Source of the DNA: a virus
Virus record (IMG/VR): IMGVR_UViG_3300043429_000053
Coordinates: 1-46,977 of that record
Reading direction: 5' to 3' (one strand)
Length of the DNA stretch: 46,977 bases
Below, one piece after another: positions 24,702 to 31,674 of this stretch; position 1 is the first letter of the stretch; every line of letters starts with the position of its first letter. A program made the position numbers and the translations under genes. Under the pieces are notes generated by a model. That model was not told the DNA's origin, ran no database searches, and saw only the letters and a list, made by a program, of their open reading frames with translations.

Positions 24702-27700
24702 TGAATCTCTTCCAGTTTAAATTTGAATCTTTTTCCGTTTTTGTTATTTATAATGTAGAGATCGTTTTCGCCTTCTTGGATTGTCCAGTTACCAGTAGTC
24801 TTATCAACGTCATTACCTTTTGAGTTTTCGTTAGAAAGATGTAAGTCGCCTGTATAGATGTTTGCCCATCTCATAGTAAGCGAACCTAAATTATAGGTAT
24901 TGTCTGCTCCTGGAAGAACGTTACCAGAAGCATCGATTGATAATCTTCCAGTTCCTCCAGTATGGAAAGTTAAAGTGGAACCACCAACTGTTAAAGGTTG
25001 ATAAGAAGCGTAGCCTGTATTATCTACTCCTTCAACAGAACAACCTCCTGTACCTGTTACAATTCTTACAGCCTTCGTAGCTCCTGCAAAATAAGCAGGA
25101 ACGCCATCAGCTGCTGAAACTACTAGTCTAGAATTTGTTGTTGTAGTACCGATAGCGACGTTACCGCCAGTATCGATTCGCATTTTTTCAGTACCGCCTG
25201 AAGCAGTAACAAAAATAAGAGGATAATTACTAATTGTTCCCAGATAACCAGCAGTAGCAGTGGGATTTAATTGAATAGAAGAAACAGAACTACCAGTTCC
25301 ATCTATTCTAAGAGTAGCGTCTGTTCCAGAAAGATGAAGTTTTGTTGATGGAGAGGCAGTTCCACATCCAACATTACCGTTAGCAGCAACATATAATGAA
25401 TTAGTCGGAGCTCCTGTACCAACAAAAAACGGAGCAGTCCAAGTAGAAGAATTTGCAACATCTGGAACTGATCTGATTGTAAAATTATTAGAAAGAGCGC
25501 TCAGAGCCCAATCGTCGCCATCAGTTTCTCTTAGATATAAAACTGGTCCTGTTCCTGACACTACTAACTTAGTATTATATGCTAAATCTGTAGTAAAGTC
25601 TGTGGTTCCTACGCTAAAAGAACCTGCAGTTGAAACTGTGTCAGCAAAATAACCAGTACCGCTAACTGATAATTTATGCGAAGGAATTCCATTAGCAACA
25701 CCAACGTTACCATTGGAGCTTAACAACATAACTGTAGTGCTATTAGCGCCTAAAGATAAATTTTTCCCATCTCTGGCCCAAGCCAGCATGGTAGTACTGT
25801 CGCCATATCCAACAAATCCAACGCTTTGTGAATTTGCATACATATAATCAGTAAAACCAGTTCTAGTATCTCCTTGGGATATATTAACCCAACCAACAGA
25901 AGCAGCGCCACGATTGGTAATTATTCCAGCTACATCAAGTTTTTGAGATGGAGAGCTAACGCCAATACCAACATTACCACCATTAATGTAATTTATTCCT
26001 GAAGCTCTTAGTATAACATTTGGTGTTCCCGCTAAGTTTAAAGATAAAACACCATTGTCGTTTGTAGCAGACTGACCATAGAGTTTAGCAAACTCATAAG
26101 TACCATTCTGCATCGTAAGACCGTTAAATTGTGTGGCCGAATTCATACGAATCATACCGGCAACATCTAATAAATTGCTTGGTGAATTAGTTCCTATACC
26201 AACATTACCTGCAAAAAAGTTATCAGCAGTGCCGCCAGAGTAAACATTCCAACGACCAGTTCCACTAGGAATATCACTACGAAATCCGTAGTTATTAGTT
26301 GCTCCAGTAAGAGATGATGCAACATAAAACCCAGACTGACTTGTTATAGTTGCAGACGCACCGTATGTTGCTTGTCCTGCAAGAAAATGATACAAATTAG
26401 GTAGAGTAAATACTGCGTTTGCAACAGAAGGATAAGAAGCAATATTAATAAAATTTGTCGTCGTTGATGACGAAATTAATTGCGCCGCTTGTAAAGTTCT
26501 AGCCGCAGCGACAGCAGGAGCATTACCGCCAAACAACATAGAAACTGAACCTGTTGTTGTAGTTCCAACAGATATAGTTCCATCAGATGCGATTCGCATA
26601 CGTTCGGCGTTATTTGTATAAAATGTTATGGGAGCAGCTTCTATTGTCTTTAATCCTAACTGCCCTGTACCACGATGGCTAATTTCAGAACCGCTATTTG
26701 CTCCAACATTGTCTCTAATGATTCTTAAACCATAATCGGTGTAAGTATCGTCACCTATAAAATCAATAAGAGCGTAACGATTTCCGGTCCCTAATCCATT
26801 GACCTCAATTGAACCGCTTGCGAAACGATTGTTCAATATTCTTGTTTCGCCGTTTACCTCTAACTTATACCCTGGTGTTGAAGTTCCAATACCAACATTA
26901 CCATTGGCAACAAAATATGTTCCAGTTCCGATAGTAGCTGTATTAGTAGAAACTACCAAAGAAACAGTATTAGTCATAGTGGAATTAGCAGTAAATGAAG
27001 TTCCTACTGTATGACTAGCAGCGTTAACTGTTCCTGTATGATACGCTCCTGAACCATTAGCAACAAACCAGTTAGTGCTTGTATTACCAGCAAAGTATGT
27101 ATTTGCCTGGAAATTTGCTACCTTAAAACTTGTATTTGTAGTATCGATGAATACGCTTTGATCTGGTTCTGGTAAATACCCATCAAAAACTTTCCAGATA
27201 CCATCAGATGCATCTCTAAAGAATCCGGCGTGCTGATATGTTCCATCATTATAACCAGCAGCAAAACCTAAATCTGGATTCGAATCTGTTTTGCCTCTAG
27301 CAACACCGCCAGAAATATAAGAGGCAGTATTAGTGTTAGCTACTACGAAATGCGTTGCATTAGCCAAGAAAATGTTATTATAATTACCATTATACGAAGA
27401 AGGGTTAACCCCAGTTATTGTTACGTCCCAACCAGTAGAATAATTATTGTTAGCAGTAAATGTTACATAAGTTCCATTACCGGAGATATTAGTGATATTC
27501 GCTGATATTCCTTGATTCAAATATAACATATTATCAGTAAAGCTAACAGTATTACCTTGTAAGGTAATAGTAGTGCCATTAACTGTTAGATTACCAGAAA
27601 CTGTAATATTACCGAACGTAACTGTATCGTTAGTACGAACGTTTTGATCCATACGATATGGAAGTCTGGCTTCTGCTAAAGTTCCTGTATTAATATTAGA

Positions 27701-28408
27701 GGCGTTTGAAGCAAAAGCTATAGCATTAGAATAAGCAGTAGCTGCATTACTAGTAATAGCTGCATTAGCAGTAGCAATTTTACCATCAACATACGATACA
27801 GCATTAGAATAAGCAGTAGCTGCATTACTAGTAATAGCTGCATTAGCAGTAGCAATTTTACCATCAACATACGATACAGCATTAGAATAAGCATTAGATG
27901 CTGTTGATTCAGAATAAGATCTTAAATCTGAAGAAGTATTACCACCAACAGTTGTTGCGTTATTTGCATTTAATGTAGCAATATACGAAGCATTTACAAA
28001 CAAACCTGATGTATTAGAAACAATACCGTTATTAGCAAGAACATATATTGTTCCGTTTGTGGTGATTGGTCCGCCTACTAGGCCATTTGCCGTGTTTATT
28101 TCATTTACTGTTCCTGTTCCTGCTGTCGCCCAGAAAACTTGTGAACCATTAGAGGAAAGAACTTGACCGCTTACGCCTAATGAACCATTGGCATAAACAG
28201 AATCAACTATTAAATTGTTGATAGAGGCATTAGAAGAAACGCTTATATTTGAAAGGTTCGAACCTATTTCAAATACATTAGATCCATCTGACGAATAAAG
28301 AATCTTATCAGTCAAATTTATGGCTAATTCACCAATAGAAAGCGTGGATGTATTTGGAACTTTGCCTGCTACAGAAGAGCGGCGAAGTTTAAAAACCGTA
28401 TTAGCCAT
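24698..28408 (-). CDS. Large tail-fibre protein with KLRRSS/GELAIN head and conserved C-terminal motif
   Basis: The 1236-aa protein starts ANTVFKLRRSSVAGKVPNTS and continues LSIGELAINLTDKILYSSDG, an N-terminal anchoring motif also present in the 550-aa fibre at 29377-31029. Residues of about 170-230 include two exact tandem copies of a 26-residue helical unit. The middle carries a YHTGTVNAASHTVG cassette shared with other genes here and many GNVGIGTxxP units. The C-terminus RWANIYTGDLHLSNENSKGN ... GNWTIQEGENDLYIINNKNG is a motif I recall at the ends of marine-phage fibres. Its stop overlaps the next fibre start (ATGA). The exact attachment site on the particle is not known. Confidence 0.88.
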   Translation of the reverse strand: MANTVFKLRRSSVAGKVPNTSTLSIGELAINLTDKILYSSDGSNVFEIGSNLSNISVSSNASINNLIVDSVYANGSLGVSGQVLSSNGSQVFWATAGTGTVNEINTANGLVGGPITTNGTIYVLANNGIVSNTSGLFVNASYIATLNANNATTVGGNTSSDLRSYSESTASNAYSNAVSYVDGKIATANAAITSNAATAYSNAVSYVDGKIATANAAITSNAATAYSNAIAFASNASNINTGTLAEARLPYRMDQNVRTNDTVTFGNITVSGNLTVNGTTITLQGNTVSFTDNMLYLNQGISANITNISGNGTYVTFTANNNYSTGWDVTITGVNPSSYNGNYNNIFLANATHFVVANTNTASYISGGVARGKTDSNPDLGFAAGYNDGTYQHAGFFRDASDGIWKVFDGYLPEPDQSVFIDTTNTSFKVANFQANTYFAGNTSTNWFVANGSGAYHTGTVNAASHTVGTSFTANSTMTNTVSLVVSTNTATIGTGTYFVANGNVGIGTSTPGYKLEVNGETRILNNRFASGSIEVNGLGTGNRYALIDFIGDDTYTDYGLRIIRDNVGANSGSEISHRGTGQLGLKTIEAAPITFYTNNAERMRIASDGTISVGTTTTGSVSMLFGGNAPAVAAARTLQAAQLISSSTTTNFINIASYPSVANAVFTLPNLYHFLAGQATYGASATITSQSGFYVASSLTGATNNYGFRSDIPSGTGRWNVYSGGTADNFFAGNVGIGTNSPSNLLDVAGMIRMNSATQFNGLTMQNGTYEFAKLYGQSATNDNGVLSLNLAGTPNVILRASGINYINGGNVGIGVSSPSQKLDVAGIITNRGAASVGWVNISQGDTRTGFTDYMYANSQSVGFVGYGDSTTMLAWARDGKNLSLGANSTTVMLLSSNGNVGVANGIPSHKLSVSGTGYFADTVSTAGSFSVGTTDFTTDLAYNTKLVVSGTGPVLYLRETDGDDWALSALSNNFTIRSVPDVANSSTWTAPFFVGTGAPTNSLYVAANGNVGCGTASPSTKLHLSGTDATLRIDGTGSSVSSIQLNPTATAGYLGTISNYPLIFVTASGGTEKMRIDTGGNVAIGTTTTNSRLVVSAADGVPAYFAGATKAVRIVTGTGGCSVEGVDNTGYASYQPLTVGGSTLTFHTGGTGRLSIDASGNVLPGADNTYNLGSLTMRWANIYTGDLHLSNENSKGNDVDKTTGNWTIQEGENDLYIINNKNGKRFKFKLEEIQ
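24745..24752 (-). promoter_or_regulatory. Late promoter octamer inside the 3' end of the 1236-aa fibre gene
   Basis: An exact TATAAATA on the minus strand lies 43 bases upstream of the 1482-aa fibre start, within the last codons of the preceding fibre gene. It could give the downstream fibre its own late transcript. Octamers of this composition also arise by chance in A/T-rich DNA, so confidence is moderate. Confidence 0.45.
27723..27893 (-). repeat. Exact 78-bp tandem duplication in fibre gene
   Basis: Positions 27723-27800 and 27801-27878 are identical over all 78 bases, and the first 15 bases recur at 27879-27893. The unit encodes 26 residues (AYSNAVSYVDGKIATANAAI plus TSNAAT), so the frame is kept. 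Perfect identity including silent sites points to a recent duplication or ongoing homogenisation. The unit looks like a helical or coiled segment in an otherwise beta-rich fibre. Confidence 0.95.
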
Positions 28409-28425
28409 TCTAGGCTCCCTAATAC

Positions 28426-28441
28426 CTCAGTATATACTGAG
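28426..28441. repeat. Perfect 16-bp palindrome in the leader of the 1236-aa fibre gene
   Basis: CTCAGTATATACTGAG is self-complementary and lies in the 38-base gap before the fibre start, upstream of the GGGAG ribosome site. It can form a 6-bp hairpin with a TATA loop in the mRNA or serve as a dimeric protein-binding site. It is not followed by a T-tract on the minus strand. Confidence 0.6.
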
Positions 28442-28446
28442 TTAAA

Positions 28447-28992
28447 TTAAAATTCGTCCGGAGGCAATATTGCCTGGGCTGGTTTCTTTTTTACATTATT
28501 TTCTTTTTTTGGTTGAGTTGAATTACCTTTCAACTCTTCGTTTTCTCTATATAAAGTATTTAGTTCTTCGTTTTGTTTTTGTAATTCCCTGCGAATTTCT
28601 TCGACTTGCTTAGAAGAATTTTTATTATTTTGTTTAATCTCTGACAATTCATCGAGGGCTGCAGCCAACTCTTTTGTTTTAGACAACAATGATGACTCTA
28701 AGTCTTTTATTTCAGACTCATAAAAAGATTGTTTTTCTAACAGTTGATTTTTTTCTATAGAAAGTTTTTCAACACCAAGAGTTGCTTGACTGGCTAACTC
28801 AGTCTGTTGATTTAAATGTAAAGATAGTTCTTCTATACGCCTATTAGCCTCTTGTAGAGAACTCATATAAGCTAATAATTTAATTTCAAAATCTACGTTT
28901 TTTCTAACATATTCCAGAAGCAATGTTTCGTGTTTCTGGATATATGCTGTTAAATAATTTTCTCTTTCAGTTACTTTTTCGCTTGACTCCAT
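28447..28992 (-). CDS. Coiled-coil protein in the fibre block
   Basis: The 181-aa protein is almost entirely heptad-like coiled coil from about residue 45 to 155, rich in Glu, Lys, Gln and Leu (for example IEELSLHLNQQTELAS, ESEIKDLESSLLSKTKELAA, EEIRRELQKQNEELN). The end is a basic, Pro-containing tail KKKPAQAILPPDEF. No family is recognised and there is no signal peptide. Coiled coils among phage tail genes may serve as collars, whiskers or fibre helpers. T4 places the trimeric coiled-coil fibritin wac in the corresponding region, but no fibritin foldon is visible here. It stands alone between two fibre units. Confidence 0.8.
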   Translation of the reverse strand: MESSEKVTERENYLTAYIQKHETLLLEYVRKNVDFEIKLLAYMSSLQEANRRIEELSLHLNQQTELASQATLGVEKLSIEKNQLLEKQSFYESEIKDLESSLLSKTKELAAALDELSEIKQNNKNSSKQVEEIRRELQKQNEELNTLYRENEELKGNSTQPKKENNVKKKPAQAILPPDEF

Positions 28993-29031
28993 AGTAAATC
29001 TCCAGTATAATTCATATGTGACGTTGAAGTA

Positions 29032-29358
29032 TTAATTCCAAGGTAAAGGAGGAGTTACTACAGGAGGATTCTTAAGCTGTTCGATTGAATCCTCTAGACT
29101 ATCCTGGAACGAAGCTATCTTCTCTTCTCCCATAGCATCTACTAACCAAGTTACTACTTGTTCCTTAGTTAATTCATCATAAGGAATAAAGTCTGTAATA
29201 TCATCAGCGTTTAGAACTTGTGAACCATAAACGTCAGCGTAATAATCGCCATCTTTCGCAGTATATCTCCAGTGCACGTTGAAGACTACTTCAGGAAGCT
29301 TATCCTTTTCAGCGTAACATTCTAATTGAGAAATCATCCAATCGTATACAATAGCCAT
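29032..29358 (-). CDS. Small fibre-block protein, paralogue family copy 1
   Basis: The 108-aa protein begins MAIVYDWMISQLECYAEKDK, then VVFNVHWRYTAKDGDYYADV, FIPYDELTKEQVVTWLVDAM and the ending NPPVVTPPLPWN. The same order (a Y.W start, V...W, F(I/L)P(Y/F)..L....V..W, then PPLPW) marks it as a relative of 19368-19763 and 19013-19366. It lacks the GxFxG segment in its middle and is the most divergent copy. It directly follows the 550-aa fibre by 18 bases. Each copy lies just after a fibre or fibre-accessory gene, suggesting a partner for particular fibres, but this is inferred. Confidence 0.8.
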   Translation of the reverse strand: MAIVYDWMISQLECYAEKDKLPEVVFNVHWRYTAKDGDYYADVYGSQVLNADDITDFIPYDELTKEQVVTWLVDAMGEEKIASFQDSLEDSIEQLKNPPVVTPPLPWN

Positions 29359-29376
29359 TTTTAACTCCTAAAAGTA

Positions 29377-31029
29377 TTAGAAACTACCACCATCAAGGTA
29401 GTCGTAAAGTAGAGCAGATCCATTAGACTGTAGAACGTATCCTTCAGAACCTAATGATAATTTGTTATATCCATTTGTTGCATTACCCACAAGGATAGAC
29501 TGATTCTCTGAAGTCTTATAACCAGTACCACCTTCTGTTCCAGCTAGAGCGGTAGATAAAGTTAGGCTGTTGGCAACAAAGTTAACACCAAGGGTGCTGT
29601 TAGCTGTGATTTGAACGTTAGAGCTATTAGCAACTAGAGCGCCATTAATACCGTATGGAGCTAGATATGCTTGAAGAGTTCCAGTAGCAGCATTAATATC
29701 TACTGTTGTAGATGTATTTGGGTTAACTGATGTTGAGAAAAGCTTAAAGTAAGGATTGCCAGCAGAAGAACCACCAGCAACACGAACAAGACCAGAATAC
29801 CAAACATTGGTATTATTACCTGCTGGAGAATACCAGCCAGTATCAACTAAGTCAGTCTGGTTATTATTATACGCAAGCTCGATAATATTGTCGTTAACTT
29901 GAATAGTTGAAACGTTAACTGTAACAACAGCACCAGAAACGAAAAGGTTTCCAGTGATGTTTGCATCTCTTACGTTTAGGGTTGCTGAAGTCGCATTAAC
30001 TGACTCGCCAGTATAAACTAGAGATGTGCTGTTTACAGTATAGGCAGTGCCAATAGAGTAAGATAGAGCGTTAACAGTATTTTCAACAAACACTCCAGAA
30101 GAATTAGCAACTACGTCGTTATCGTTAACTTTGATAACGCCCTGTGTAATCTGAGTGTTTACTGAAGAGTTTCCTACCACCACAGTAGTAGAATTAGCGT
30201 AAACGCCTCCAACACCAGTAGTAGTGTTACCTACATTGAAAGATGTAGAATTGACTGTTCCAGTGTGATAAAGGCCAGAACTGTTAGCAACAAAAGAAGT
30301 TGGAATGTTAAATGCAACAGAGGTATTTGTAGTGCCTTCTATAATAAGGCCGCTGTTACCATTAATCAATCCTGAAGCGTGTATTGTGTTGGCTTTTACG
30401 ATCCAACGTTCGTCGTCGCGACCTAACTCAGAACCTACAGTGTTAGATACAGGATAAACACCAGAAGTATTAGCTAGATTTCCTGCGGTAGAAAGAACTG
30501 CTGCGTTGACTGTTCCAGTGTGATAAAGGCCTGTAGAGTTCGTAACAAGAGAGCTACCAATAGTTATTGCTGATGCGTTGACAAAACTTGTCCAAACATT
30601 ATTGGCAGTATAAAGAGTGTTGGTAACTTTATCAAAGGTAAACCCAGAGACGCCATTAGCAACTCCGGAGTCGTTAAACTGAACATAAGTATTAGCGCCA
30701 GAAGTACCAGTACCCCAGTAAACAGCAGAACCGTTTGTAACAAGAACCTGACCGTTTGAACCAGCAGAGCCATTAGCGACTAGAGATGTTACAACAGCAT
30801 TTGCGACGATAACTTTATCTATACCGCCTGTTGCGTTTGCAACGAGAGCCTGATTATTAGTTAATACGCCTGGATACTGAGCGCCACCAATTCTTAGTAC
30901 GCCAGTGCCGTCGGGAAGTCCTATGTGTAACGTGTTACTGGCTTGAGTAAAGGCCAATTCGCCGTTAGATAGACCTGACACCGTAGCATTAGCTACCGAT
31001 CTTTTGATTTGAATTCTATTATTGGCCAT
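29377..31029 (-). CDS. Tail-fibre-like structural protein with GELAF head and LDGGSF end
   Basis: The 550-aa protein starts ANNRIQIKRSVANATVSGLS and has NGELAFTQASNTLHIGLPDG, the same type of N-terminal motif as the 1236-aa fibre. The body is Asn/Ser/Thr/Val-rich and carries three (Y)HTGTVNxxxxxVG cassettes (TNSTGLYHTGTVNAAVLS, ANSSGLYHTGTVNSTSF). A segment TGWYSPAGNNTNVWYSGLVR follows, typical of phage fibre shafts. It ends GSALLYDYLDGGSF, which parallels the ending of the small protein at 31069-31338. An AATAAATA near-match to a late promoter (31059-31066) lies 29 bases upstream. It is probably a virion fibre or fibre connector. Confidence 0.85.
   Translation of the reverse strand: MANNRIQIKRSVANATVSGLSNGELAFTQASNTLHIGLPDGTGVLRIGGAQYPGVLTNNQALVANATGGIDKVIVANAVVTSLVANGSAGSNGQVLVTNGSAVYWGTGTSGANTYVQFNDSGVANGVSGFTFDKVTNTLYTANNVWTSFVNASAITIGSSLVTNSTGLYHTGTVNAAVLSTAGNLANTSGVYPVSNTVGSELGRDDERWIVKANTIHASGLINGNSGLIIEGTTNTSVAFNIPTSFVANSSGLYHTGTVNSTSFNVGNTTTGVGGVYANSTTVVVGNSSVNTQITQGVIKVNDNDVVANSSGVFVENTVNALSYSIGTAYTVNSTSLVYTGESVNATSATLNVRDANITGNLFVSGAVVTVNVSTIQVNDNIIELAYNNNQTDLVDTGWYSPAGNNTNVWYSGLVRVAGGSSAGNPYFKLFSTSVNPNTSTTVDINAATGTLQAYLAPYGINGALVANSSNVQITANSTLGVNFVANSLTLSTALAGTEGGTGYKTSENQSILVGNATNGYNKLSLGSEGYVLQSNGSALLYDYLDGGSF
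30251..30531 (-). repeat. 26-base exact direct repeat pair inside the 550-aa fibre gene
   Basis: The same 26 bases occur at 30251-30276 and 30506-30531, 255 bases (85 codons) apart and in frame. They encode the core of the YHTGTVN cassette. Related but diverged versions occur in three other genes of the block. Confidence 0.85.
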
Positions 31030-31068
31030 TTAAACAGGGCTCCCTTGAAATTTTTATATATTTATTGA

Positions 31069-31338
31069 TTAAAAAACTCCACCATCCAAATCGCCGTCAA
31101 TAAAACCAAAAGTCAATTGTTTCACTTGATATGTGTCGGTCGTAACATCATAAACTAATGTAGAACCTTCGGATCTTTGAGAAACTCCTACGTCTCTCAA
31201 TTCGTCGATGGTATCAACGCCAGATGCAATAGTTGGAATATTTTTAAGCGTCACTGGCGTGGTTGTGTCGATAACGCCAGCTGTGGCGTTTGTTGAAATT
31301 CTTACGTTTCTTTTTCTCGATACAACGACGTTTACCAT
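31069..31338 (-). CDS. Small structural-block protein ending LDGGVF
   Basis: The 89-aa product begins MVNVVVSRKRNVRISTNATA and has IDELRDVGVSQRSEGSTLVY and DTYQVKQLTFGFIDGDLDGG near the end. The C-terminal pattern GS.L.YD ... LDGGxF is the same as in the adjacent 550-aa fibre. It starts after tandem stop codons (TAA TAG) of the preceding small gene. I know of similar short proteins in marine T4-like genomes without assigned function. The shared terminus suggests that both proteins bind the same partner. Confidence 0.72.
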   Translation of the reverse strand: MVNVVVSRKRNVRISTNATAGVIDTTTPVTLKNIPTIASGVDTIDELRDVGVSQRSEGSTLVYDVTTDTYQVKQLTFGFIDGDLDGGVF

Positions 31339-31341
31339 CTA

Positions 31342-31674
31342 TTATCTCGTTACTTGTGGTGTCACAGTTACTATACCTTCAACAACTCTAGAGATAGCGT
31401 TAGTGGAAGATTGTGTTAATTCTACGTCATAAACGTATCTACCAGCTGTTAATAACCCAGTCTGATTAGCTGTAAGAGACAAAGATATCTGGCCAGAAGA
31501 AGTGTTTATAGATGTCGCGAAAGCTGTAGAATTAGAAGAAGTATACCACTTTCTAAGTTGAGCGTTAGCGGTAAATCCATCCAATCCAAGTGCATCGCCG
31601 TTATCGTCTGTTAGATCTAGATCAACACTAAAAGTTGTACCTTGATCTATGACTAGGTTAGCCTTTGTTGCCAT
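31342..31674 (-). CDS. Small beta-sandwich virion-associated protein
   Basis: The 110-aa product starts ATKANLVIDQGTTFSVDLDL and ends GRYVYDVELTQSSTNAISRV followed by VEGIVTVTPQVTR. The pattern (L.IDQG..F...L....., QLRK.Y.S, AG.YVYD.EL...., R..EG..TV.P.VTR) is widespread in small proteins near tail-fibre genes of marine phages of several morphologies, as I recall. An immunoglobulin-like beta-sandwich is likely from the strand pattern. Its ATG overlaps the stop of the 1054-aa protein (TAATG). The role is probably a fibre adaptor, by association only. Confidence 0.78.
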   Translation of the reverse strand: MATKANLVIDQGTTFSVDLDLTDDNGDALGLDGFTANAQLRKWYTSSNSTAFATSINTSSGQISLSLTANQTGLLTAGRYVYDVELTQSSTNAISRVVEGIVTVTPQVTR

